NCBI GenBank assembly: GCA_964455975.1
Contig: CAYVYP010000029.1
Coordinates: forward strand, 1 to 18,182
Source: JAETTH01 sp964455975
GTDB taxonomy: Bacteria > Bacillota > Clostridia > TANB77 > CAG-508
Length of the DNA stretch: 18,182 bases
Direction: 5' to 3'
The notes beneath the pieces are model-generated. The model did no database searches. It was given only the letters and a program-made list of their open reading frames with translations, and had not been told where the DNA came from. Made by a program: the position numbers and the translations under genes. Below, piece after piece: positions 1 through 8,228 of this stretch; position 1 is the first letter of the stretch, and every line of letters starts with the position of its first letter.

Positions 1-397
1 CTATTGCTCTTTGTAATGCAATCCCTGGATCAAATGTTTCATCAATTTTTTCTTTTCCTAAACGTGCTAGCCATTGTTTTATTGGTTCTGCATTTTTTGA
101 TGGAATTGACTCAATTATACGAAACATTCCTTCTATATCGCATACATCAGTATTATAATATTTATCATCTGATGATTTTAATTTCAGTTGGTGACAATTT
201 GTCACCGACTCATTTCCTTCTTCTTTAAGTCTTTGTTTTAACTTATTCCAATATTTTCTTCCATCTTTACTCTTCGACATAATACTTACTATATCTACAA
301 TACTTATATAATATTTTTCATCATCTTTATCCCATATTGTTCTAATTGTATCATTATTAAAAATTTTATTTATTAAATGCATTTTATTTTCGTCCAT
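1..397 (-). CDS. Bro-N / phage antirepressor-like protein, 3' end cut by window edge
   Basis: An open frame of 132 codons runs off the left edge without a stop. It starts at an ATG at 397 behind AGAGGT. The protein reads MDENKMHLINKIFNN, followed by a Trp-Asp-Lys-Asp segment, IVDIV, KYWNKLKQRL, and the run PIKQWLARLGKEKIDE. These match the N-terminal Bro-N domain of phage antirepressor and related proteins, which commonly carry 'VWD...WYFSIVDVV...YWRKLKQRL...WLAKVGRERIDE'. Bro-N domains bind DNA; the C-terminal domain lies outside the window, so the exact role is unknown. The gene sits 34 bases downstream of the dinD homologue in the same direction and is probably cotranscribed with it. It contains an in-frame CGT (62-64) at a conserved Arg, showing that CGT is ordinary arginine here. 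I am confident of the family but not of the function. Confidence 0.8.
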   Translation of the reverse strand, partial: MDENKMHLINKIFNNDTIRTIWDKDDEKYYISIVDIVSIMSKSKDGRKYWNKLKQRLKEEGNESVTNCHQLKLKSSDDKYYNTDVCDIEGMFRIIESIPSKNAEPIKQWLARLGKEKIDETFDPGIALQRAI

Positions 398-431
398 TTT
401 TACCTCTTTTCATTTAACTATTTAAGATTTT

Positions 432-1280
432 TTATTTCAATTTCTTTTTTTCCTTAAAAATTAACTTTTTATTTTTATCATTCTCAATTTCTTTGGCACT
501 TTTACTTGGTGTTGGTAAATCTTCTGGCATAGTACCTCCAATTTTTTTAATTGTCTGTCTAACTGCTTGTCCAACTTTATGATGTGTTATACAAGCATCA
601 TTTTCATTATTAATATTTTTATTTTTTAATACTTCGTTTGTTTGTGTTATTCTAAATAAATTAGCCGCTAATTCTGTACTACTCATATAATCTAATATAT
701 CTTCTTTTTCAGTTATTCTTTTTCTATCTGCAATATCTTGTGCTGTTTCACCATTATATAAACCTCTATATCCATAGTTATTAAATTTCCCATAATTTTT
801 GACTCCTGCATTTTTTGCAGTATCAAATAAATATTTATTTTTATCTTTTACATTTTGTCTTGTATACAATCTTTTTTCATCTTCACTTAATTGTTCATAT
901 TCTTGTCTTGTTATTTCCTGTTTTCTAGTTTGAACTGCAAAATATGTTTGAGCAAGTGCTATTGCTTTTTTCCTGCTATCTCCATTTTGTGCAATAAGAT
1001 AACATGCATATCTAGTAAGTTTTAAATCCTCTACTTCCATTTCTGCATTATTACCAACTTTTAACACTCTCCCGACATCGGCAAAGTGTTCATCTTCAGT
1101 AATATCACTACCTTTACATGCATCTTTTGCTTTTTTTATTACATTCTTAAAATTTCCCCATTTGCTATATTCTAACATTGTCATTAATTCTCTCGCATAC
1201 CAAATTTCAACTCCATTTTCATCTATATGTTTAATACTCTCAAAATTTTTTTCTGTTTTATTAACTAAATGATTTGCCAT
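432..1280 (-). CDS. dinD: DNA-damage-inducible protein D (DinD) homologue
   Basis: About 282 residues, close to the usual DinD length. The N-terminal Bro-N-like part has an FESIKHIDENGVEIWYAREL segment, then MLEYSKWGNF and DYLx-type core positions, with LTRYACYLIAQNGD and AIALAQTYFAVQTR. The C-terminal half has the family's GYRGLYNGETAQDIADRK and ELAANLFRITQT. In E. coli, dinD is a LexA-regulated gene whose product affects RecA filaments; the role in Firmicutes is not established. Two ATGs are possible. The first (1289) directly abuts AGGAG, whereas the ATG at 1280 lies 9 bases after it, so I chose 1280. A strong promoter lies at 1303-1331, with a degenerate SOS-box-like site just upstream. 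A second Bro-N gene follows 34 bases downstream. The pair looks accessory, possibly phage-derived. Confidence 0.85.
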   Translation of the reverse strand: MANHLVNKTEKNFESIKHIDENGVEIWYARELMTMLEYSKWGNFKNVIKKAKDACKGSDITEDEHFADVGRVLKVGNNAEMEVEDLKLTRYACYLIAQNGDSRKKAIALAQTYFAVQTRKQEITRQEYEQLSEDEKRLYTRQNVKDKNKYLFDTAKNAGVKNYGKFNNYGYRGLYNGETAQDIADRKRITEKEDILDYMSSTELAANLFRITQTNEVLKNKNINNENDACITHHKVGQAVRQTIKKIGGTMPEDLPTPSKSAKEIENDKNKKLIFKEKKKLK

Positions 1281-1302
1281 AGATATCATCTCCTATTCTT
1301 TA

Positions 1303-1331
1303 TTTATATCATATACCAAACATTTTTTCAA
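1303..1331 (-). promoter_or_regulatory. Promoter of dinD-Bro-N operon
   Basis: On the minus strand, TTGAAA (1331-1326) and TATAAA (1308-1303) are separated by exactly 17 bases. TG stands one base before the -10, making it an extended -10 element. Transcription would start about 15 bases before the AGGAG of dinD. Confidence 0.7.
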
Positions 1332-1339
1332 TACATTTA

Positions 1340-1353
1340 CGAATTTTTGTTCT
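1340..1353. promoter_or_regulatory. Degenerate SOS (LexA/DinR) box-like site
   Basis: The + strand reads CGAATTTTTGTTCT. Against the Gram-positive LexA consensus CGAAC-N4-GTTCG it matches 8 of 10 specified bases, and it abuts the -35 of the dinD promoter. The position suits a repressor site, but such a degenerate match in AT-rich DNA can arise by chance. Confidence 0.3.
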
Positions 1354-1455
1354 TTTTTATTTCTGTTTAAATTAAATTATAAATTAGTAAGTGTATATAT
1401 TATTTTTTATATTAAGCTTGTGTGGGGACCGACAAATTATATAAATACCTAATAC

Positions 1456-1490
1456 AAAAAAGTTGCAAACTTTATATTTGCAACTTTTTT
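1456..1490 (-). terminator. Intrinsic terminator of the topB-patatin operon
   Basis: A perfect 14-bp inverted repeat (arms 1456-1469 and 1477-1490, 7-base loop) ends in six T residues on the minus strand. Its upstream arm contains the last codons of the patatin gene, and the stop codon lies in the loop. The A/T symmetry would let it work in both directions, but no + strand gene approaches it. Confidence 0.85.
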
Positions 1491-2305
1491 ATTTCTTCTA
1501 TGTGTTTTATTGTTTCTTCATATCCGTATTTATAACAATCATTTATTTTCTTTATATTAAAAACATTCGCATCTTTTGTGTCTACATTTATTACTAAATC
1601 ACTACATTCTACTTCTCTTGTAGATCTATTATCAAATATAATATCCATTGCTTTTAATGCAACTCCGTATATTCCAACTGGCTTTTCTGTTTTATTAAAT
1701 GCAAATTTAACTGCTATTACTTTATCTGCTCCTAATTTTTTTGCTTCATCTGCAGGAACGTTATCTAATATTCCTCCATCTACAAATCTATGTTTTTCAT
1801 ACTCACATGGTGCAAATACCCCTGGATATGATGCACTCGATCTTACTGCTATAGCTATTTTAGAATCTTTTATATAATTCTTATCTTCTACATCACTATT
1901 AGTAAAAACATATTTTTCTCCATTCATAATATCTACACTTGGAATTGCTATTTTCATTTCTAAATCCTTTATGTATTCTTTTTGCTTATATTCAGCTGCT
2001 TGTATTATTGCATTTTCTATACTTTGTCCAGATAGAAGACCTCCTATTTTTATACTAAATGTATTTTTTCCATCTTCTGTTTTATATGAAGCTCCACCTT
2101 TTAAAATTCCTTTTGAAAAGAAATTAAAAAGTTTAAGTATTTCGTCTGCATTATATCCCATGGCATATAGACTAGCTACAATGCTTCCTGCTGAAGTTCC
2201 TGTAATTACATCTACTTTAATATTATTTTCTTCTAAAGCTTTAATTACTCCAATATGTGAGGCACATTTTACTCCTCCACCTGATAATGCCAACCCTAAT
2301 TTCAT
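1472..2305 (-). CDS. Patatin-like phospholipase (RssA-type lipid acyl hydrolase)
   Basis: 277 residues, a full-length small bacterial patatin of the RssA/YjjU type. The oxyanion-hole glycines are in LSGGGVK (residues 8-13), the nucleophile is Ser38 in GTSAG, and the catalytic Asp176 is in VDGGILDNVP, so the Ser-Asp dyad is intact. Such enzymes hydrolyse acyl chains of phospholipids or related lipids; the substrate here cannot be told. There is no signal peptide, so it is probably cytoplasmic or membrane-peripheral. The start ATG follows GAAGGA. It is the last gene of the topB-hypothetical-patatin operon, 17 bases after its upstream neighbour, and a terminator overlaps its stop codon. Confidence 0.92.
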   Translation of the reverse strand: MKLGLALSGGGVKCASHIGVIKALEENNIKVDVITGTSAGSIVASLYAMGYNADEILKLFNFFSKGILKGGASYKTEDGKNTFSIKIGGLLSGQSIENAIIQAAEYKQKEYIKDLEMKIAIPSVDIMNGEKYVFTNSDVEDKNYIKDSKIAIAVRSSASYPGVFAPCEYEKHRFVDGGILDNVPADEAKKLGADKVIAVKFAFNKTEKPVGIYGVALKAMDIIFDNRSTREVECSDLVINVDTKDANVFNIKKINDCYKYGYEETIKHIEEIKKLQI

Positions 2306-2322
2306 ATTTTTCCTTCTTTCAT

Positions 2323-2862
2323 TTATTTTTCTTTTCCATGTAATTTATCGGTTTCTTCTTTTATTCTTTTTTCTTTTTCAGCTGTTATTATATCATCTGT
2401 TAAACTTTCTTGTGCTTCTTCTATAATTTCAGTTGTATCTTTTGCTGCTTTTATTGCTTGTATAGTTGAATCTTTTTTAGATTGAAATAAATTTTCTTCT
2501 AAATCATTTAAACCTTCTTGTGAAGTTATTTCAATTGTATATTCTTTTTCACCTTCTTTTTCTGGTATTACTACAAAAGTTATAAATATTTTTTCAAAAT
2601 TTTTAACTGACTTTTTTATTGTGTTAAATTGTTTTTCATTAACCTTTCCTTCTTTATATATAGCAAAAATTGTAATTTCATCTTCTTCTACAGTATATTG
2701 TAATATAGAAATATGTCCGTTTTTAGTTAAAGTTACTGCTGCTTCTTGTGCTGAAGTAATTCCTTCTAATCCTTCTTCTTTTGCTATATCAATATGATTT
2801 TTCCCAAAACATAACTCTCCACTTTTTCCTATTGTTAATAACGCCTTTTTAGGTTTTTCCAT
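2323..2862 (-). CDS. Hypothetical charged protein between topB and patatin
   Basis: 179 residues, not recognised as any family. The first ~125 residues alternate hydrophobic and charged positions (for example ALLTIGKSGELCFG, ISILQYTV, ITIFAIYKEGK, KIFITFVVIP), suggesting a mixed alpha/beta domain. The last ~55 residues are strongly charged and helix-prone (Lys/Glu-rich, EEAQESLTDDIITAEKEKR), possibly a coiled coil. There are no membrane segments or signal peptide. It is tightly coupled to topB: only two bases separate topB's stop from this ATG, and its AGGAGG ribosome binding site is formed by topB's last two codons. This argues for a genuine, translationally coupled gene. No function can be assigned. 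Confidence 0.75.
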   Translation of the reverse strand: MEKPKKALLTIGKSGELCFGKNHIDIAKEEGLEGITSAQEAAVTLTKNGHISILQYTVEEDEITIFAIYKEGKVNEKQFNTIKKSVKNFEKIFITFVVIPEKEGEKEYTIEITSQEGLNDLEENLFQSKKDSTIQAIKAAKDTTEIIEEAQESLTDDIITAEKEKRIKEETDKLHGKEK

Positions 2863-2864
2863 TT

Positions 2865-2873
2865 TTACCTCCT
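2865..2873 (-). promoter_or_regulatory. RBS embedded in topB's Arg-Arg-stop codons
   Basis: On the minus strand the last topB codons are AGG AGG TAA. The two Arg codons make a perfect Shine-Dalgarno sequence 5 bases before the ATG of the downstream hypothetical gene. This fixes that start and suggests translational coupling. Confidence 0.8.
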
Positions 2874-4817
2874 TACTACTAATTTATCTATTTTAGATTT
2901 TATATAGTTTTCTAGTTTTAACATAAATTCTTCTGGTTTTATTTCTTTATTTGCTACCATTTCTAATCCTTTTTCCCAACTTGCTGTTAATTTTGGGTTA
3001 AGCATATCACTCATTGACATATTTACTACATCATAAATTATTTCTCCAAAATTTGTTGGAGTTATAATTTGAGTTTTGCTATTTATTTCTATATATTTAA
3101 TTTTTTCTAATTTCTTCATAATTTCTGCTCTTGTTGCTGATGTTCCTATGCCTGCACCTTTTATTTGTTCTCTTAATTCTTCATCTTCTATTAATTTTCC
3201 TGCATTTTCCATGGCTAAAATTATAGAGCCAGAATTATATCTTGTAGGTGGTGATGTTTCTGAATCTTTAGTTTCAAAATTAATAATTTTTATTTGCTCA
3301 CCTTTTTTTAGTGTTTTTAGAATATTTAAATTTGTATTTTCTTCTTTTTTTTCTTCAAAATTTTCTTCCTCTATTTGTTCTTCTTGTTTTCCACTGTTTT
3401 TAGATTTTAACACATCTAGATATCCACTTTTTATGCATATTTTTCCACTTGCATAAAATGTTTCTTCATTTATATTTAAGGTAACTGCTACTTTATTAAA
3501 TTCTGCTGCTGGATAAAATATAGCTAAAAATCTTTTTACTATTATTTTATATATTTCTTTTTGTAATTCTGTAAGTTTTTCATAATTTTCATATCCTTGA
3601 CCTGTTGGTATTATTGCATAATGATCTGTTATTTTACTATCATTAACATATTTTGATTTAACAATATCTGTAGAATATTTTTCCTCTATCATTTTATTTA
3701 CTAAGCTCTTAATTTCTTCATCATTAAAACCTTTTGCAATTCCATTTAGATTTTTTGAAATTTCTTTTGCAACTGCTGTAGATAATACTCTTGCATCTGT
3801 TCTTGGGTATGTAACTAATTTTTTTTCATATAAATTTTGTATTACTTCTAAAGTTTCATCTGGTTTAATTTTAAATCTTTTTGTACATTCATTTTGTATT
3901 TCTGCTAGATTAAATAAAAGTGGAGCATTTTCTTTTTGTTTTGTTTTCTTTATATCTGAAATTACCGCTTGCCCATCTTTTAAATAATTTATAAATTCTT
4001 TTGCATCTTCTATATTTTTAAATCCTGATTCATTATACAATTTATCTGAATTGTACATTTTAGATTTTTCATTTACTTTCCATTCTGCTTTAAAAGAACT
4101 TGTTTCATCTCCAAATTCTCCTACTATTTTATAATATGTTGTTTTAACAAAATTTCTTATTTCTCTTTCTTTTGAAACAATCATTCCTAACACACATGTC
4201 ATTACACGTCCAACAGAAATTGATACTCTATCTTGCTCTATTTTTTGTGCTACTCTTTTTCCATATATTATTGAAAGTAATCTTGAAAAATTTATTCCTA
4301 TTAAATAATCTTCTTTTGCTCTTAAATAGGCACTATCTGATAAGCTATCATATTCAGAAGAATTTTTTGCTTCTTTTATTCCTCTTAAAATTTCTTCTTC
4401 TGTTTGAGAATCTATCCAAACTCTTTTTAATTTTGCATTTGGATTAGGCTTTGCCATCATTAGTACTAATCTTTGAATATATTCTCCTTCTCTTCCAGAG
4501 TCACCTGCATTATATATTTCTTCTATATCTTCTCTTTGCATTAATCCTTTTATTATATTAAACTGATTTTCAACTGCTGGAATTATCTCATATTTCCATT
4601 CTTTTGGTATAAATGGCAATGTATCTAATCTCCAAAATTTTAAGTTTTCATCATATTTATCTGGATAGCTCATTGTAACTAAATGTCCAACACACCAAGT
4701 TATTATCCATTCTTCTGATTCTAAATATCCATTTTTTCTATTTGTATTTATTTTTAAAGCCTTTGCCATTTCCATTGCTACAGAAGGCTTTTCTGTTATT
4801 AATAACTTTTTGCCCAT
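2865..4817 (-). CDS. topB: DNA topoisomerase III (type IA)
   Basis: 650 residues, close to E. coli TopB. The Toprim domain carries the catalytic Glu9 (ITEKPS) and the acidic motif DSGREGE (106-112). The SVGRVMTCVLG segment (about 201-211) follows. The active-site tyrosine is Tyr337 in TYPRTDARVL. The late type IA motif GIGTSATRAEIMKKLE and PPTRYNSGSII are also present. The family cuts one strand through a 5'-phosphotyrosine bond and decatenates replication or recombination intermediates. No C-terminal zinc-finger cysteine clusters are seen, as usual for TopB. It is the first gene of a three-gene operon with its own promoter (4847-4875). The ATG follows AAGGAAA. CGT encodes the Arg in SVGRV, so CGU is sense in the usual way. 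The frame is intact. Confidence 0.95.
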   Translation of the reverse strand: MGKKLLITEKPSVAMEMAKALKINTNRKNGYLESEEWIITWCVGHLVTMSYPDKYDENLKFWRLDTLPFIPKEWKYEIIPAVENQFNIIKGLMQREDIEEIYNAGDSGREGEYIQRLVLMMAKPNPNAKLKRVWIDSQTEEEILRGIKEAKNSSEYDSLSDSAYLRAKEDYLIGINFSRLLSIIYGKRVAQKIEQDRVSISVGRVMTCVLGMIVSKEREIRNFVKTTYYKIVGEFGDETSSFKAEWKVNEKSKMYNSDKLYNESGFKNIEDAKEFINYLKDGQAVISDIKKTKQKENAPLLFNLAEIQNECTKRFKIKPDETLEVIQNLYEKKLVTYPRTDARVLSTAVAKEISKNLNGIAKGFNDEEIKSLVNKMIEEKYSTDIVKSKYVNDSKITDHYAIIPTGQGYENYEKLTELQKEIYKIIVKRFLAIFYPAAEFNKVAVTLNINEETFYASGKICIKSGYLDVLKSKNSGKQEEQIEEENFEEKKEENTNLNILKTLKKGEQIKIINFETKDSETSPPTRYNSGSIILAMENAGKLIEDEELREQIKGAGIGTSATRAEIMKKLEKIKYIEINSKTQIITPTNFGEIIYDVVNMSMSDMLNPKLTASWEKGLEMVANKEIKPEEFMLKLENYIKSKIDKLVVRR

Positions 4818-4846
4818 TTATATTTTCCTTTTTTTATATTTTCTAA

Positions 4847-4875
4847 ATTATATATTAATTATTTTAAAATATCAA
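4847..4875 (-). promoter_or_regulatory. Promoter of topB operon
   Basis: TTGATA (4875-4870) and a perfect TATAAT (4852-4847) are separated by 17 bases on the minus strand. They lie just downstream of the M23 gene terminator and 29 bases before the topB ATG. Confidence 0.75.
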
Positions 4876-4883
4876 TGTAAAAT

Positions 4884-4933
4884 AAAAAAATATGCTCATA
4901 ATATAAGTTTTTCTTACATTTAAAGCATATTTT
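4884..4933 (-). terminator. Intrinsic terminator of the M23 peptidase gene
   Basis: A 10-bp outer stem (arms 4887-4896 and 4924-4933) encloses an inner 7-bp stem with one G-U pair and an AAAAA loop. It is followed by a run of T residues on the minus strand. It begins just after the stop codon at 4936. Confidence 0.75.
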
Positions 4934-4935
4934 AG

Positions 4936-5947
4936 CTATTTATATAAATATTTTTGTGGATTAACTGGATTTCCATTTATACGTATTTCTAAATGTAAAT
5001 GATTTCCTGTTGAATTTCCTGTTGATCCAACTGCCGCTATTACATCTCCTGCAGTTACAGTTTTACCTATAGATGTATAAATTTTACTACAGTGTGCATA
5101 CCATGTTTCCACACCATTTCCGTGTGAAACTTTAACTAAATTTCCGTATGATCCATTATATCCTGTATATACTACTGTTCCATCTGCTACTACTTTTATT
5201 TTTGTACCATTTGGAGCTGCTATATCTAATCCTGTATGATTACTAGAACGTATTGAACTAGCTTCTCCATATCTTGATGTAATATTTCCTGAGACTGGTT
5301 TTACAGCTAAATAAATTCCATTTACTGTTGCTGACTTTATTTTTTCTTCTTCTCTAATTTTTGCTTCTACTTCTGAGTCTAATTTATTTTGTGCTATTTC
5401 CATTTCTACAGCTTGTATTTCATTTGAATCTTCTGTATAAACTGGAAGTATTCCTATATTTAAGTCTAAATCTTCTCCATATTCTTCTTTTAATTCTTCT
5501 ACTACATTTTGTGCTTCTTCCATTGTTTTTACATATGATTTTGCTTCATCATTTAAAGTTACTGCATATGTAACATATGTTATTTTAGCACTTTCTTCTA
5601 TAGACAGTAATATTTCGTTTTCATTAATCTCTACATCTTTTACAAGTTTAAATTCATATTCTGGTGTGCTACCGCATTTCTACATATGCGATACACTCAT
5701 TTTCGTTATTTTCTATAATTTCTTCTTGTACTCTTTTTTCAAACTCTTCTTTATTATTTACATATCCTACTTCTTCTCCAGAAATAGTTACTTTATATAC
5801 TGGTTTATATTTTATTAAAATTATCGCTGTTATAAAAATAAAACCTATTGCAATTAAAGTTATTATTTTAAAGCTTTCTTTAGTAAAAAATTCTATTTTC
5901 TTACTTAAAATATATATCCACTCTCCTTTTAATTTTTCAAGCGACAA
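4936..5947 (-). CDS. Membrane-anchored M23 (LytM-type) metallopeptidase, one +1 frameshift at CGG
   Basis: Read with one +1 shift, this is a 336-residue protein. It has a short basic cytoplasmic N-terminus, one membrane segment (about 28-46, IITLIAIGFIFITAIILI), and an extracellular linker. A complete C-terminal M23 domain follows: zinc ligands His237 and Asp241 (HTGLD), His285 (WYAHCSK) and His318 (HLHLE). The family cleaves peptide cross-links of peptidoglycan outside the membrane. At codon 92 the frame reads ATG CGG TAG. Treating CGGT as one codon gives EM-X-STPEYEFKLV and then an open frame to 4936; nothing else in the gene is damaged. The start is uncertain. The open frame begins at TTG 5947, only a few bases past the predicted -10. 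AAAAGGAG at 5923-5930 would instead suit a rare ATA or ATT start near 5917-5911. It has its own promoter and terminator. Confidence 0.82.
5672..5674 (-). other. +1 frameshift site at in-frame CGG (M23 gene)
   Basis: Codon 92 is CGG, followed directly by TAG in the zero frame. Dropping one base here joins the membrane-anchor part to the linker and peptidase part. The four-base unit is CGGT and the preceding codon is ATG. Confidence 0.8.
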
Positions 5948-5952
5948 TAACT

Positions 5953-5981
5953 ATTATACCATATATTTTAAACAAATGCAA
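5953..5981 (-). promoter_or_regulatory. Promoter of the M23 peptidase gene
   Basis: TTGCAT (5981-5976) and a perfect TATAAT (5958-5953) are separated by 17 bases, with TGG before the -10 (extended -10). The expected start site falls at about 5948-5945, which overlaps the TTG at 5947 and makes that start codon doubtful. Confidence 0.75.
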
Positions 5982-6037
5982 ATTTTGTATTCTGAAAACT
6001 CTCTAATTCCTTTATTTACCTAATAAATTTAGATTTT

Positions 6038-6073
6038 AAAACTCTTATTGATACATGCTTCAATAAGAGTTTT
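6038..6073 (-). terminator. Intrinsic terminator after topA
   Basis: A perfect 13-bp stem (arms 6038-6050 and 6061-6073) with a 10-base loop and a T-rich end on the minus strand. It starts 4 bases beyond the restored topA stop codon (6077-6079). This independently supports the frameshifted, not the zero-frame, end of topA. Confidence 0.88.
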
Positions 6074-6076
6074 AGT

Positions 6077-8177
6077 TTACTTATTTTTAGTTTTTTTAAT
6101 TGTTTTTGATGTTTTACTATTCTTGTTTGTTTTTTTTTTCTTTTTAGCCTTATTTAATTCACTTTTCAATTCTTTTACTTCTTCATTTTCCACATATTTT
6201 TCACCTTTTTTAGGTTTATTCCATGATATATAGTCACAAGAAGTTGGATTGTTTTCACATATATAATAATTTCTTTTTCTTTTAGTTTTTCTAATTTGTA
6301 CCTTTGCTCCACATTTTGGACATGGTACATCTATTGTTTCTACTATTGGCTTTGCATTCTGACATTCTGGGTAACCGTGGACATGCTAAAAATTTCCCGT
6401 ATTTTCCATATTTTATAACCATCATTCTTCCACATTTTTCACATGGTACATCAGAAACTTCATATTCTAACTTTACATGTTCTAATTCTTTTTCTACTTT
6501 TTCGACTGTTTTTTCGAAAGGATTATAAAAGTCTTCTATTATTTTTTTCCAATTTTCTTTACCTTCTGCAACTCTATCAAATTCAGCCTCTATTTTTGCT
6601 GTGAACTCAACATTTATAACATCTTTAAAATTTTCAACTAATAATCCATTTACAATTTTTCCTAAATCTGTAGGAACTAATTGTTTTTGAATTTTTTCAA
6701 TATATCTTCTTTCTAAAATAGTAGTAATTGTTGGTGAATATGTACTTGGTCTTCCTATACCCTTTTCTTCTAAAGCTTTTACTAAACTTGCTTCTGTATA
6801 TCTTGGCGGTGGCTCTGTAAAGCTTTGTTTTGGTTCTAGTAATTTTTTTATAACTTCTGTGTTTTCTTCCAAATTTGGTACAGAAGAATTTTCTTCATCA
6901 TCTTTTATATCTGTAGATTCTACATATAATGTCATAAATCCTTTAAATTTTAGGTTTTGTCCATTTGCTTTAAAAGTATAATCATTAGCTTTTATTGTAG
7001 CTGTTATTGTATCATATATAGCTTGACTCATTTGACTTGCTATAAACCTATTATATATTAATTTATACAACTTATATTGATCATTTGTTAATGAATCTTT
7101 TATTTTATCAGGCTCTAATTCTATATATGTAGGTCTTATAGCTTCATGCGCATCTTGCGCTTCTGCTTTTGATTTATAATATCTATTTTCATAATATGTT
7201 TTTCCATATTTTTCTTCTATATGTTTTTTAGCAGCACTCCTTGCTTCTTCTGATATTCTAACAGAATCTGTTCTCATATATGTAATAAGTCCAACTGTTC
7301 CTTTTTCTGGAACTTTTACACCTTCATATAATCCTTGTGCTACAGACATTGTTTTCTTTAATGTAAACCCTAACTTTCTAGATGCTTCTTGTTGCATATT
7401 ACTTGTTGTAAATGGTGGAGCTGGTGTTCTTTTCTTTTCACCTTTTTTTACTTCTTCTACAATATATTTAGCATTTTCTATATTTTTTAATATTTCATCT
7501 ACTTCTTCTTTTTTGTGTAATTCCTGCTTTTTACCATTTTTTCCATAAAATTTTGCTTCAAACTCTTTTTTAGATTTACTATCTATTAATTTTGCATATA
7601 TATTCCAATATTCCTCTGGTATAAATTTTTCAATTTCTTCTTCTCTATCAACTATTAATTTAACAGCTACAGATTGAACTCTTCCTGCTGATAATCCTCT
7701 TCTTACTTTTTTCCATAAAACCGGACTTATTTTATAGCCCACTATTCTATCTAAAACTCTTCTTGCTTGTTGTGCATCTACTAAATTTAAATCTATCTTT
7801 CTTGGTTCTTTTATAGATTTTTGTACAGTTTCTTTTGTAATTTCATTAAATGTTACTCTAGTAACTGTATCTTCTGGAATCTCCAATATATGTGCTAAAT
7901 GCCATGCAATTGCCTCACCCTCACGGTCAGGGTCAGTTGCCAAATATACTGTTTTAGCAGATTTTGCATCAGCTTTTAATTTTTTTATTAAATCACCTTT
8001 TCCTCTAATATTTATATATTCTGGTTCAAAATTATTTTCTACATTTATTCCAAGTTTAGATTTTGGAAGATCTCTAATATGTCCCATTGATGCAACAACT
8101 TTTGTATTGCCCCCTAAAAATTTTTTTATTGTATTTGCCTTTGCTGGTGATTCTACAATAATTAGTTTATCTGTCAT
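6077..8177 (-). CDS. topA: DNA topoisomerase I, one +1 frameshift at CGG
   Basis: Read with one +1 shift the protein has 699 residues, close to B. subtilis TopA. The Toprim domain has Glu9 (VESPAK) and TDPDREGE (81-88). SAGRVQSV lies near 163-170, the active-site Tyr300 is in ITYMRTDS, and GIGRPSTYSPTI is present. TopA relaxes negative supercoils and is normally essential. At codon 601 the zero frame gives ACP-CGG and then 27 non-family residues to a stop at 6291. Taking CGGT as one residue gives ACP-X-YPEC, completing the first zinc ribbon. It then adds a second four-cysteine ribbon (PCPKCGAK to NPTSC) and a Lys-rich tail ending at 6077, right before a terminator. The expected residue at X is Gly. 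It is transcribed from its own promoter at 8229-8257. The ATG follows AAGGAG. Confidence 0.93.
6375..6377 (-). other. +1 frameshift site at in-frame CGG (topA)
   Basis: Codon 601 of topA is CGG after CCA. The four-base unit is CGGT. The restored frame recovers the rest of the CPGYPEC-type zinc ribbon and about 98 further residues. The zero frame gives unrelated sequence. Confidence 0.88.
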
Positions 8178-8228
8178 CTATGTTCTCCTTTTTATTTTTC
8201 AACTTTAACTATTAATTTATACTTTAAC

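Noticed and set aside
5669..5671. TAG as a recoded sense codon in the M23 gene
   Set aside because: Reading through TAG keeps the wrong frame; only a shift at the preceding CGG recovers the linker and peptidase sequence.
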